A DNA stretch of 64,000 nt from positions 25,288,617 to 25,352,616 of the forward strand of contig JAJEKV010000002.1 in the NCBI GenBank assembly GCA_021234155.1. Direction: 5' to 3'. Shown here piece after piece: positions 52,587 through 64,000 of the stretch. The position numbers and the translations under genes were made by a program. The notes beneath the pieces are model-generated. The model made no database searches. It was not told the DNA's origin and saw only the letters and a program-made list of their open reading frames with translations. The stretch comes from Isoetes taiwanensis. Taxonomy: Eukaryota > Streptophyta > Lycopodiopsida > Isoetales > Isoetaceae. The stretch's first letter is position 1. Each line of letters starts with the position of its first letter.

Positions 52587-53587
52587 ATACCCCTTTGTTG
52601 GTGGATAACCGTGGAAAATAATCTTCCACTTTGTGCCTCGGTTCATCCATTAACTCAACGGTCGGAGGTTAGCAGTGAATCTTGACAGCTTGGCGGCATG
52701 GTATGATTCTCGCCGCTTAGCGACATGGCAAATCTTTCAAACAAAATTCTCATTGTCTCGATGGGGATAGACCTATTTGGCAAAAGATTGCTAGTACTCG
52801 CCATTGGTTGCTCCGCAGGCTATTGAAGGGTGCATGTGGGTTTCTCAACGTAGTGTTCACGAAAGCATAGGCTTGTGAACTCTATGTATAGGCTGCTTGT
52901 CAATAGTGATATCCTTCCTAACATCCACTAGGTGGTCCCTTCAGCTTTCACCTCCCAATTGGAGACTTATGTGGACTTGGGCTTGGGATAAACTACTCCA
53001 TCCTAAGGTGGCGGTGCTTTGGTGGCAGATTCTTCACGATGCCCCTCGTGTGAACATGCTTGTCCACGATTTGATTCTCGAAAGTGTCGCGATCGCCTAA
53101 TCGGCGAAAGCAAAGGGACAAGACCATTGAGCATTGTTTCTTTTTATGTGTTCATCTCCATTTTGCTTGGTCTTGGCTTGCTTTCTCTTTTCATGTGACA
53201 TTGACAAGTCAGCAGTGCTTTACGGCTATTTATCCTGATACTTGGAATAAGTTATGAGCCAAGCATTTCATTTAGCATCGATGGTTGTTGTGGTCCATCC
53301 GGAAGCGTAAGACCGTATATCTTTCAGGGTTTGATATTTCTCCCAGCTTACCTCCGTGACGCTAATCAAGCTAGAATCACTAAGGCATACCATTGTTCTT
53401 CGCTTTTCTACCAAGCTTATCTTGATATTTGAGTCCTATTTGAGTGTGCAGGTCTTATGCATAGGTTGGTGGTTCTACCAATGGATCATAATTATCCTTC
53501 CAGACTTTATTTCCGGGCCTCTGCATTTGTATTTTAATTTTTGGCTTGGAGTTTCAATAAAGTTTGTCGCTCTTCAAAAAAATAAAA
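52587..53587 (+). mobile_element. 5'-truncated L1-type LINE insertion, copy 2
   Basis: Counterpart of 21,695-22,692 with the same flanking 15-bp repeats. Its ORF2 tail is broken by indels; WAWDKLLHPKVAVLWWQILH is still readable near 52,975. Confidence 0.85.
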
Positions 53588-53602
53588 ATCAATGAGATGA
53601 GG
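53588..53602 (+). repeat. LINE target-site duplication, right, copy 2
   Basis: ATCAATGAGATGAGG, directly after the A-rich tail. Confidence 0.88.
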
Positions 53603-54509
53603 GAGGTGAAGAGGCATGTTTGATATCCACACTCTTAATATGCTCTCAATAAATGCACATGTAGACCCCTAATGCAAAGCTCTTTATGTTAGTCCAGATA
53701 GACACTTACATATATCCATATCCAAATATGCACACAAATTGAAATAAAAAAGATCTTTATGCCAATGTATCCATTATGGGAAATGCGCCATGCTTAACTT
53801 CCACAATTGATATAAGCAACATTATGAAGAAAGGATGTATTTAACTCCAAAGATATCATGCATATCGAATGAACTCCTTTTACTTCAACGTATCCGATGC
53901 ACAAAATATATGTTGATTCTTTTTCGTGAACTCTCATTCGCCTTATGCATACACAAGACCATCGATGCCGACGAGAATTTTACTGTATTCGAGGTAAATG
54001 AAGATCTGAAGATAGGTGTTCATAAGAGAAGTTGCTTCGAAATTGGCAGCTTTCCACACGCTTATGCTTTTGATAACAAGAGAGGAAAGCTCAAAAAGCG
54101 GTTGGGATTTGCCATCAAATCCCCATAAGCCGTAACTCTTAGCTCATCGAATTACCTATTTTGAACCCATACGTGGAGTAAAGTTTGTTTACTACAACAA
54201 AGAAGATGACGATCATAGGGGATCTTGTTGAAGCTGCAAACTGGATTAAAGCCATACCTATACTAAACCCTAAAACTCGCTCATACCAAGAATAGATTGG
54301 CAATAGACATACTCATTGTTGCAGCTCTTTCTTTGAAAGTGGCGATGCCATACCAGTGTCAATCTGCTCCAGCAAGTATTCTTTGAACCATAGCCATCTT
54401 CCTGAAGCAACCGAAGTTCGAAACTAAATTTTCTAGAGAAGATGAGGAATACAACAAAGGGTCTTAGAAACCATACCTTGCAAGAATATTCCATGCTCAA
54501 ACGGACGTG

Positions 54510-54760
54510 TTGCATACAATATAATCTCAGACATCTATGGTTTGCTGATATCAATTTTTTAATTGCGCCTCTCGCTAAAATCCGCCATCCAACTTGGAGC
54601 CATGCTCGCGATATCGCCAGAAATGCAAAGGATACCGCTTTGGCCATCCAACTTGAGCCCTCAAGGCAATCAAATCTGTACTACGCTATCATGACCTCTT
54701 ATAACACGCAGACACTACCAACATTGCCAAGGAGCCCTCTCTAGTCTTACTCCAACAACC
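54510..54760 (+). pseudogene. Subtilase fragment, copy 2
   Basis: Counterpart of 23,629-23,868; the duplicated 59-bp segment is present but heavily altered. Confidence 0.55.
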
Positions 54761-54834
54761 GATTAGGTAAGCTAAAGCAAGACACACACTATATTTTTGT
54801 AATAGAAGATAGCGTAAAGTAAGTATGTGATGGC

Positions 54835-55030
54835 CCATCAGTTGGTGGTCTAGTGGTAAGGCCTTGGATTGGGGTAATCCCCACCATGGTGGTCTAGTGG
54901 TAAATACCTTGATTGAGATAATCCCCACCATGGTGGTCTAGTGGTAAGCCCTTTGATTGGGGTAATCCCCACCAAGGTTCAAAACCCACCTGCCACCATC
55001 GGGGAGACGGGTGGGTGTCATTTTTTTACT
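54835..55030 (+). mobile_element. tRNA-derived SINE with triplicated A-box head, copy 2
   Basis: Counterpart of 23,941-24,150. Three tggtctagtgg words are again present, with the B box at about 54,977 (gttcaaaac). A further deleted head follows near 55,280. Confidence 0.6.
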
Positions 55031-55617
55031 AAATAAAAGGGAGATAAAGCCTACCCTTTGTACTAAATAAAAAGGGAGATAAAGCCTAAAACCCTAACGA
55101 AACGCCCAAAAACGTAAGGTTTAATTTAGAGTCACCTGCACCCATGCAACCTCCAAGCTTTGGAGCCGTAATGAAAGAAGCCACTTAGAGTCTACCCACC
55201 CATGCAACTGTGCACATGAGCCAAACTCTAGTGCCGAGTCACTGATTTTGTTGTTCCAAAATAGGGATAACCCCCCACCATGGTGGTCTAGTTTGTTCAA
55301 AAACCCACTGGCCAGCCATCGGGTGGGAGACGTGGGTGGGTGCCATTTTCTACTAAATAAAAAGGGAGATAAAGCCTAAAAACCCTTTGTACTAAATAAA
55401 AGGGAGATAAAGCCTAAAACCCTAACTAAACGCCCAAACAGAGAAGTGAATTTAGAGTCGCCTGCACTCCATGAACTTTGGAGCCAGCCAGCCAGTTTTT
55501 TGTTTTTTCAAAAATAGGGAGGTATTTCAAACCTCCAAATTGTGGGTTTTGATTTCCGAGAGTCAAGTTGAAATCGAAGTTAGGCTAATCGTAATTTCGC
55601 GTTCCCTTAGGACAACC

Positions 55618-57989
55618 ATGGCAGCTATGGGAGGCAAAGAATCCTATGTTATTCTCCCGAACATCTCATCCCATTTGTTTTTTGTTTTGAAATCTCAAAT
55701 TTGCTACACATGGACAAACGCGAGGCTTGGCACGGGACTTAAAATGGCTATCGCAAGTGAAGTTACATTATGGAGAATCTTCTCGTTGAGTTTAATAAAT
55801 AAAAGCCAAAAAATGGATTTGGTCGAAGTTGAGATTGGATCGGTGCAAAAGGCATACTAGAGTTAAAAAACTGAGGTGGGCTGGATGTACGCTTGCTCTT
55901 GTGGAGGATTTAGTGACAAGCAAGGATACCGGTATGTGTTTTGGGTAGTCTTCATCTCGAAACGGAAAATAAATCTTTTCTCCGTGAAGATTCCCTATTT
56001 TGCCAATTCTCATATATTTAAAACTATCCATGTGCAAATAGAGAATATATGGTGATGTTTTTTTATGACAATGGGACATTGGCCTCTTTACTCCAGCAGG
56101 TAGCGATTCCCCTGTTAGAAAATCTGCATTGTCCATACATGACAATCGAGAATCTGGAAGACAATATTGAGTTTAAGGAATAAAATGTAGGAGCTTGTTA
56201 CTGTGTACCCAAAGATCACAAATATTACCCATGGCATACCTAAGTTAATACACGCATTGCATAGGTGCTCCTATCTTTTGATCCTCATTGTGTTGTGGAT
56301 CTCAAAGTCTTATTTTACAGATTACATATTCAACCTTTGGTTTTGAATACATACTTTGGTTGAACTCTTAGTTTTGATGTTCCAAGGGCATGCATGAGAA
56401 TAGCCTATTCCTTTAGCTAAATAATTTAGAAAGATTATTTCTTAAGTTAGTTTCATTAATCCCCCGATAACCCTTTGTTGTTTTCAACCGATCTTCAAAT
56501 ACCTTTTGCAAAGGAAGGATAATTGTACCGGTAATTGGAAGTGGTGGTAGAGAGCATGCTCTTTGTTATGCCCCGCAACGATCACCTTCTTGCGATGGGG
56601 TCTTTTGTGCACCCGAAATGCGGGGATCATGGTCTCGCAATGCTACATGTATTGCTGACTTGAATATCAAGGATAGCTCGCAATAGCAAAGATTCTCAGA
56701 AAGAATGGGAAGTTGGGCTTGTGGTTGTTGGTCCCGGTTCCTCTTGTTGCGTGAATTGTCGATGATCTTGTTGCGTAAGGTATTCCGCTTTTGGTCCATC
56801 TACAAATGGAATGCCCGCCGCTTTAGAGGGCTCAAAGTCTTTCATGAAGAGCTTGTCAGCGACAAATATGACATTCAAAATGTCCAGGTTTTATCCGTCA
56901 ACTCACCGCTGGTCTTAAATAACAACTCCATATGCTATTAACTTTAGGTGTGTTTTTTCAAGATGCCACTTTCGATAATGCAATGGATGCAAAAGCATAC
57001 ATAAAGGAACAAGGAACACCCATTGTCATCAAGGCGCGATGGTTTGGCAACAGAAAGGGTGTTGTTATTGCAAATTCTGCGGGATGAAGCTTTTGATGTT
57101 TGTAGACTCGATGCTCGATTGACGAGAATTTGGATCAGCCAGGTGGGTCAATTGTCATTGAAGAGTTTCTTGAAGGAGAAGAAGCATCCTTTTTGCCATC
57201 GTAGATGGGGAGAATGCCATTCCTTTGGCTTCACTCAAGATCATAAACGTGTTGGGGATGGCGACTTGGTCCCTAATCACCTGAGGAATGGGAGCTTATT
57301 CTCCAAAGTCCCATTGTAACCCCTATCAAATGGAGTCATTAGTGATGCGCTCTATTATCACTCCCTCTTGTGAAGGGCATGGCGAAGGAGGGGTGCAAAT
57401 TTGTAGGTGTTTTGTATGCGTTTGATGATTGATACAAAGAGTGGATTGCCTAAACCTGTTGGAATACAATGTTCGATTTGGAGATCCCGAATGCCGTGTC
57501 CGCGGGCAGTTAGAATTGTTTATCTCGTGTGTTTCTATGTTGACATTTCACTTAAAGTTTTGTTAGTTTTATGGTCCGTGTTTGATGATGCGCTTACAAT
57601 GGATTTGGGAAGATTATTGTTGGCTGCCCTGTAAGGGGCAGCTGCGAGGTTCAAAGTAGAATGGGCTAGGAAGTGGCTCTAGTTGTTGTAATGGCTAGTA
57701 AAGGATACCACGGAAGCTACAAATCAGGTTCTATAATTAAGAACCTTGAAGAAGCGAGTTCTGATTCCGGCGTGAAGGTGTTCCATCTTTGGCCTGACAT
57801 TTGATTCACATGGAAATCTTATTGCAAAAGAGGGGAAGGGTGCTTGGGGTGACAAAGATTAGGAAGAAACGCGTTTGAAGCTCGAGTCGAGCCTACCAAG
57901 CACTTGAACATATTATGTGGCCAGAAGGCTTTTATAGACATGATATAGGATGGAGGGCTATTGGCCGAGGTGAACATCATAAACCGTGA
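55618..57989 (+). CDS. Phosphoribosylamine-glycine ligase (GARS), copy 2, frame-broken in this assembly
   Basis: Counterpart of 24,724-27,077, start ATG at 55,618. The end is clearer here: [20 protein letters not shown] followed by RGEHHKP and a TGA at 57,987-57,989. Conserved pieces include [43 protein letters not shown] and the [11 protein letters not shown] region. Indels are at different places from those in copy 1, so reading the two copies together suggests an intact original. Same role: GAR synthesis in the plastid. Confidence 0.82.
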
Positions 57990-58590
57990 GGTGTCACCCA
58001 GGCATTCTTATGTAAAATGATCTAGGAGCCCTAGTCGGACATCTGGAATAAGAGAAATGCGGTTGAAGTTAGCTTGGACTGTTTACTTCGTTCAATAGAA
58101 ACCAAATAGGTAAAGAGAAATGTCTAGGAGGAACAACCAGATGGTACAGCTTTGCACATGGACAAATCCTAGTTGCATTACTCTCGCTTGCCATTGTCGG
58201 GTAATTTGCCTCATCATGGTTTGATATGATGTGTTGCTAATATAATTCTTTACGGCGATAGAATCGTATAATAGATGCCAATGCTGAATATTACAAATTG
58301 CAGGTCTCTATGCCAGTGCAACTTATCTTGCCATTTTAGCTTGGAGATTTGGTGCCTGTTTATATAACCTACCTGTGTAAAAGTGAACTTGGAAGAAATA
58401 AAGAACCTTATCCAATGGAGTGGCATCCATGGTGCCCTCAGTTCAAGACTCGGTTCATCCATCAATAACTAATAGATGAACCAGGCCCTCAGTTCAAGAC
58501 TAGGTTCATCCATCAATAACTAATAGATGAACCAACTAATAAAATGTACCGTCGTGCCTGGGTTGGGAAGGAATCTGCTTCATCAAATCG
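57990..58590. other. Intergenic stretch between GARS and AKR, copy 2, with a hairpin pair
   Basis: Two tandem 51-bp units (58,434-58,484 and 58,485-58,535) each contain an inverted repeat, ggttcatc ... gatgaacc, with a loop of 15 nt (58,452-58,482 and 58,503-58,533). No gene is seen. Confidence 0.65.
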
Positions 58591-59605
58591 TTTCATAAAT
58601 CAGATGCAGTATTAATTGCATGCCTGAGAAAACTTTTACAAATCTCTTGTTCACTTTAAATGAAATTATCTCTACTACGTTGGAAAAAGTGTTAAAACAT
58701 TTAGTACTTTCAGTTGCATCAACATTGGCTTCCCTGCTATACTCTTGCTCCAAGACCTCATCCATGATATACAAATTGCCATAGAAGGAACAAATCATTT
58801 CATAAATCAGATGGGAGTATTAATTGCATTTCTGGGAATGCTTTTACAAATCTCTTCTTGTGCACTTTAAACGAAATTATCTCTACTACATTGGATAAAA
58901 GTGTTGAAACATTCAGCACTTTTAGTTGCAATCGACAATGGCTTCTCTGCTATGCGCTTGCTCCAAGACCTCATCCATGATATACAAATTGCCATAGATG
59001 GAACAAATCATTTCATAAATCAGATGGAGGGAGTATTGATTGAATGCCTGGAAACTTTTACAAATTTCTTGTTAACTTTAAACAAAATTATCTCTACCAC
59101 ATTGGATAAAAGTATTTAAGATTCAGCGCTTTCAGTTGCAATCAACAATGGCTTCTCTGCTATACTCTTCCTCCAAGACCTCATCCATGAAATACAAATT
59201 GCCATAGAAGAAACAATCATTTCATAAATCAGATGAGTATTAATTGCATGCCTGGGAATACTTTAATCTCTTGTTCAATTTAAACGAAATTATCTCTATT
59301 ACATTGGATAAAAGTGTTTAACATTCACTACTTTCAGTTGTAATCAACAATGGCTTCTCTGCTATACTCTTCCTCCAAGACCTCATCCATGAAATACAAA
59401 TTGCCAGTCATTTCATAAGTCAGACGAGTAATAATTGCATGCCTGGGAATACTTTAATCCTTTGTTCACTTGAAACGAAATTATCTCTATTACATTGGAT
59501 AAAAGTGTTAACATTCAGCACTTTCAGTTGCAATCAACAATGGCTTCTCTGCTATACTCTTCCTCCAAGACGTCATCCATGAAATACAAATTGCCATAAA
59601 AGGAA
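58591..59605. repeat. Minisatellite, five units of about 190-213 bp, copy 2
   Basis: Units start with tttcataaatc at 58,591, 58,798, 59,011, 59,220 and 59,411. Each contains a start codon followed by gcttctctgct and caagacctcatccatga, giving a repeated 19-22 codon frame of the type MASLLYSSSKTSSMKYKLP. The array ends about 35 bp before the aldo/keto reductase stop codon, so it forms the 3' flank or 3' UTR of that gene. Confidence 0.9.
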
Positions 59606-59640
59606 CATGTTTACCAGTAATGAACATTGGTGGTATTATT

Positions 59641-61878
59641 TCAACGAGGAAGAGAGGGGATAGCAATAACGTCAGCATTTTCTTCAACATGTGCAACATT
59701 ACGCATGCCAGCTAAGGCTGTCACAATGTTGGGCGTGGTACGTACAAATTGCAAAGCAGCTTGTGCATCTGTAAGGTGCTGCGTCTTGACACTATGCGGC
59801 AGGCCCTTGCAAAGCTTTGCCTGTAAAACAGTATAAATAATAATTTCACATCAGGGATTGCACAAAGCAACTAAATAATCTGAAAATAATCAAGGCCTTG
59901 ACTGTAAAAGGGTATGAAGCATAGTCCAACATCATAGAATGCAGAAAACAACCAACGATGTCATACCTGCATTAAAGATGCTGATGCTACCACCGAGATC
60001 CCAAGCTCTTTTGCAGCATCTAGCAGTGTCATAGGCCTATCTTTCACAACCTGTGTTGGCTTCACAGAAACCTCTTGCAGGTTTAAATTGAAAGGAAGTT
60101 GTATAACCTTGAAATGGTGGTTCTCCCCTCCTACAAGCACAAAGCAATTTAAAAACATGCTCAACATACCCAACATAAAAGTCATCACATAACATCGTCT
60201 TACTTACCTGCCTTCTGAGCAGCTTGTACAAGTCTTTCTAGGGAAAGATGCCCTTTAGATTGAGGTGGCACGCGGAAACCATTCCATGTGGTTGTACCAT
60301 ATGTACTGATCTTACCCTCTCCACAAGCTCCCTCAAGTGCCCCAAAGGTATCTTGTATCCTCTTATAGAACTCATCATTTGATACTTCATTAAGTTGTGT
60401 TTCGGGATTGTGCACATAGAAAATGTCAATTGTCTCCAGTCCAAGGTTCTTCCTACTCTTTTCAAGCTGGCATAATTTAAATAACTTGTATAAAAAGTTG
60501 GCACTCCAGAGTTGATCGCTAAACTATCGACTCAATACATTAGCAAGCAAATCTTTCTGGACTGGCCCAAGAAGTGAACGAAAATATATATATCATACAT
60601 ATACCATGTTCACGCAACCTTCCCCAATTTCAGTATTAACTAGACTAGAATAACATCCTTCAAAAATAATAGTCATCTACATAAGATTTACGTAAGGTGT
60701 TTTTGTAAGATGAGGTGAATGACTGAGCACAGCAAATATTCATTTATGCAGTTATACAAGTCCTAGTACAAAATATAAAATTTCTTAATTAGTCAAACTA
60801 GCAGTTCTTTGTAAAAATTGGCGGATGAATGAAGGCATGCGGCTTATTACAAATGTGGTCAAGTGTCAGAAGATACCATTTCATAGTTTGTGAATGCTAG
60901 AATGGACACATACCTGATCTTGGATATAGGTTGGAGACATACAATGACAACCAGCAACAAAATCAGCCCATGAGAATATTCCAGGCTTGATATAATTTTC
61001 TTCGATCCAACTCCGAGGATTTGCTGGGCGGTTAAGGCCAAAGGACAAGTACCCTCCTTTGGTACAAACCACGATTTGATTTCTCTTTACAATACCATGG
61101 GAAACAGCACTAGCAATTGCACGACCCATGGCAATTTCACTGCGCATATTGCGGTAGTTTATTGCTCTATAAAACACCCGTGGTCAAACCTAGGAAACAA
61201 AAGAAATTCAGGCCTAAGCGAAAGAGGAACTCACGAGTCAAGAACGTTTATACCAAGAGATAAAGCTTTCTTTATAGCACATTGATACTGTATGTCAGCT
61301 TCATCAGTTTCAGGTCCTAGGTAAGTTCCTAAACCCAAAGAAGATACCATCAAGTTTCCCACATTTCCACCGATCTTCATTTCCCTGAAGTGCCCAGGAG
61401 CTGAGAAGTATCGAAAAAACAAAAACGAAAATAAGATACAGAAGCAAAGGAATTGAAGAATAATTTAGCACTAATACGAACTTTTCACAAGGATGCAAAC
61501 TACAGCGAGCATTCTGCCAGAATAATGCCTTGAAACGTTTAAGCTAATATCCGTGGTTACAAAGGAGAGGGACTTTAATTTACTTCAAGAAAACCTACAA
61601 TATCTGACATCATGAGAGGCTCCTATACAATTTGAAAAGCAATCAGATCATTGCCATAGCATAAATGAGTTTTCTTACAACATTGGATGCTTTAAGACCA
61701 ATCTTTTAGCCCGCTTGGGGAATAGTAAAACAGTGACAAGATTATAGATGAAACTGCAGCGAATTGCCAAGATAACAAGTTTACCGAAGAATCTTTGCAA
61801 AGTTTGGGAATAGGAAAGAGTGCCCTCTGCATCGGCGCGGCCGGGAACGAGGTCCATCTTAGTCTTAGCATCCGCCAT
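59641..61878 (-). CDS. Aldo/keto reductase family protein, intact six-exon gene
   Basis: Exons on the minus strand are 61,878-61,785, 61,400-61,235, 61,166-60,914, 60,466-60,208, 60,130-59,967 and 59,820-59,641. All junctions are GT-AG and all phases agree, giving 371 codons and a TGA. The fold is the (alpha/beta)8 barrel of NAD(P)H-dependent oxidoreductases. All four catalytic residues are seen: Asp86 and Tyr91 (NVLDSAINYRNMRSE), Lys123 (IVVCTKGGY) and His190 (FYVHNPET). The LGTYLG stretch near residue 56 is typical of the N-terminal barrel. The Lys-to-His spacing is 67 residues, longer than in classical members, owing to an insert around residues 130-170. The first 31 residues are an unrelated, partly basic leader. 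Substrate unknown. GARS is convergent. Confidence 0.93.
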
Positions 61879-63161
61879 CTCGACAGTAATCAGCCCTTTT
61901 CAGCTTCAATTCTTTTAGCTAAAATGTCACGTAGCCAAGTGTCACTTATTTCATAGCCAAGTGTGAAATTTCAGTTATGTATTGGAGAGTTGATTGCTAA
62001 ATTCCGGTTTTGAAACATCCCCCAAAACCAGTGAGGGGGTCCCTTTCAAACGGAAAAAGGGCGACCTATGGCATTCCCCAACAAAACGGAAGTTGGGTCG
62101 GTCGATTAGGCATTCTCTTCAGATTGATTAGGCAGTTCATGGAGTCGATTGTAGTTCAGGGATTCGGTTTGCTATAGCTTGTAGCTTGATTCGGCAGTTA
62201 AGGGATCGAGTTTCCGCAGTCAGGATTTTTTTTTCCTCTTTGTTCTTCGTCCTCTGTTCCTCTGTTCTAAGCAAATCATTTATTTTCTCTCTTCGGCGGG
62301 CTGGATTCTTGGAAGATGAAGTATTTACAAGAGGCCAAGGAGGTCGATAGTCGCATTTTCTGCTTGAAATGTTGCATTTTCTGCTAAAGTGTTGCCGGAC
62401 CTTTGAAGCTTAAGGCCGGAAGCTTAAGAAGCTTTGTTGCTTAAGGCTTCTAGTGTGTCTATTGCTTACCTCGCCAAGTTTGTTGGAGCCATTCCGCCTT
62501 GGAAACGATGCCACATGGCATCGCCAGATTAAAGCTTCCATAAAAATCGAGACCCAACTTCCGTTTTGTATACAAGAATGTCATTTTAGGTGACATTCAT
62601 GTGGAAACCATGTTGGCACATGAGAATGTCATCTAAGTGATATTTTTGTTTACTGAGGGGAGGGTGCCCATAAAGCTCCCACTTAAGCGAAAAAACTTTA
62701 TTATGATGTGTTTTTTTTTTTCTCTTTTGAATCTCTTATTTTGAAATAACATTATGAAATTTCAAAGTTTAGCCTTCAATTGATACTAAGCACGAGTCGT
62801 TTTGACATATTGGAAGGTTGCTATAAAGAATTTAAGTTGCTTATCAATAGACCATGCATTTAGCTCAATTTTTAATAGTTCTTAAGGTGGGCTATTAAAG
62901 GGCAAAAGTGATCTATCAAAGGGTAAAAAGTGGGCTATTAATGGGCAAAAAATGGGCCATTAAAGCGGGTGGATGAAAGGAGGGCATCCTCCCCTACATT
63001 AAGAATGTTGAGTAAATCTGGAGAATGTTGGGTAAATGTCTAGATGCAAAATCTACCAAACATTCTTTAAAAGAATCACTGCCACGCATCAACAAACGAT
63101 TAGAGTAGGAGGAAGAATGTAAAGTAAGTGGAGTAAGCGGTTCACAATCTAGCTTTGGCCT
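61879..63161. promoter_or_regulatory. Upstream region of the aldo/keto reductase
   Basis: Likely promoter and 5' flank by position only; no specific site is claimed. An imperfect tandem repeat with gggctattaa and gggcaaaa words lies at about 62,886-62,957. Confidence 0.35.
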
Positions 63162-63175
63162 TAAGAAATTCATAT
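63162..63175 (+). repeat. SINE target-site duplication, left
   Basis: taagaaattcatat; matches 63,524-63,537 with one difference. Confidence 0.7.
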
Positions 63176-63523
63176 GCCTTCAGGACATGGTCTAGTGGCA
63201 GGATTTTAAACCGCCACACCGCCGAGGTCACAAATTCAAGTATGGCCAATATCGATCTAATAATGGGGGACCTTAAAATTCAGTGTCCCAAGCTCAGGGC
63301 TCAACTATGACCAATCAATCCTGTGATAGAGACCTTAAGCCTGCCATATGTACAATCGATCATATGGTAGAGACCTTAAACTTGATATAATCACATGCAA
63401 AGCGACTCTAAGCATATGGTATTGCTGTTAGGTAGTGGATTGGTTTATGTAGAATGTGATGTAGATATTGTACTCATGATGTGATGGCGAATAAATTGGC
63501 GTCCTTCAAAGAAAAAAAACAAA
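63176..63523 (+). mobile_element. tRNA-like SINE (second family), copy 2
   Basis: About 348 bp between near-identical 14-bp direct repeats. Near the left end is an A-box-like atggtctagtgg and about 40 bp later a B-box-like aattcaagt. The body is tRNA-unrelated and ends in an A-rich tail (gaaaaaaaacaaa). It is a different family from the SINE at 54,835. Confidence 0.68.
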
Positions 63524-63537
63524 TAAGAAGTTCATAT
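63524..63537 (+). repeat. SINE target-site duplication, right
   Basis: taagaagttcatat, directly following the A-rich tail. Confidence 0.7.
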
Positions 63538-64000
63538 ATTTATCTTTATTGTTCTTAATACTATTAACATGAGAAAGTTCTCATATTATCTATCATTATT
63601 CTGTTTCTTGTGAACATTGTTTTTCTGCTTCAATAAAGCAAGCTTAAATACAATGCTTGATTGCTAGTAACATGTGAATATCATGTTTCCTATATGTTTG
63701 ATGAATATGGTTGCATCCTTTATATCCTCAGGTTAAAACTTAGTTGTATGAAAATGACTTGAACTAGATCTACGTCCGTATATTTATTCGCATATTCTAA
63801 TCTAATTCGTGAATTGTCATTTCTTCTTGTGAGCGTATCTCAGGCTTGCATTTTGGATATATCATTGACTTGAAGATGCGGCTTGACATAAGTTATGGCA
63901 TGTTGCTACTGATACATTAAACAATTGTTTTGAGGGCAATGAAATAAAGTAATTTCTATTACTTCTCTTCAAAACAGCAATTATATTGCACTTCCATCTT
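63538..64000. other. Right end of the window, no gene
   Basis: AT-rich sequence matching 32,625-33,084. No coding or structural feature recognised. Confidence 0.5.

Larger units (their letters stand above)
51235..53830. repeat. Three-unit local tandem repeat, copy 2
   Basis: Counterpart of 20,363-22,960, with the LINE in the third unit at the same place. Confidence 0.75.

Noticed and set aside
58591-59605. CRISPR-like array
   Set aside because: Units are about 210 bp, contiguous and without spacers; this is a eukaryotic minisatellite.

Overview
This is nuclear DNA of a land plant. The evidence is GT-AG spliced genes with short introns, a purine-biosynthesis gene (GARS) with a serine- and basic-rich leader, L1-type LINE ends carrying the plant zf-RVT domain, a PIF/Harbinger transposon with its Myb/SANT partner, a plant subtilase fragment, tRNA-derived SINEs and long (GA)n tracts. 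I cannot name the species or the clade.

Layout: 1-4 kb holds the exons of a leucine-rich-repeat protein on the + strand. 7.7-9.8 kb holds a coding locus on the - strand that is broken in several frames. From 11,672 a unit of about 30.2 kb starts, and it starts again at 41,869, so most of the window is a direct tandem duplication that runs off the right edge. In order, each unit carries a PIF/Harbinger element (Myb/SANT ORF +, Ser-rich ORF +, DDE transposase -), a (GA)n tract, a 5'-truncated LINE reverse transcriptase, two more (GA)n tracts, a second LINE 3' fragment, a local tandem repeat array split by a third LINE 3' end with a perfect 15-bp target-site duplication, a subtilase scrap, tRNA-like SINEs, the GARS gene (+), a hairpin pair, a five-unit minisatellite of about 210 bp, an aldo/keto reductase gene (-) and another SINE. 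33,085-41,868 is the remainder of the unit and is seen only once; it is AT-rich and mostly uninterpretable.

The genes do not form a pathway together. GARS and the aldo/keto reductase are convergent single-copy-type host genes set in transposon-rich DNA. Only the right-hand aldo/keto reductase (59,641-61,878) is fully intact: six exons splice in phase to 371 codons with all four catalytic residues.

Quality warning: where the two copies can be compared, most differences fall at CAG/CTG trinucleotides. Copy 1 is clean from 11.7 to about 25.8 kb and dirty afterwards; copy 2 is dirty from 41.9 to about 58.2 kb and clean afterwards. The block from about 25.8 to 58.2 kb therefore looks like under-polished long-read sequence between two polished flanks. 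Frameshifts inside it should not be read as biology unless both copies share them.
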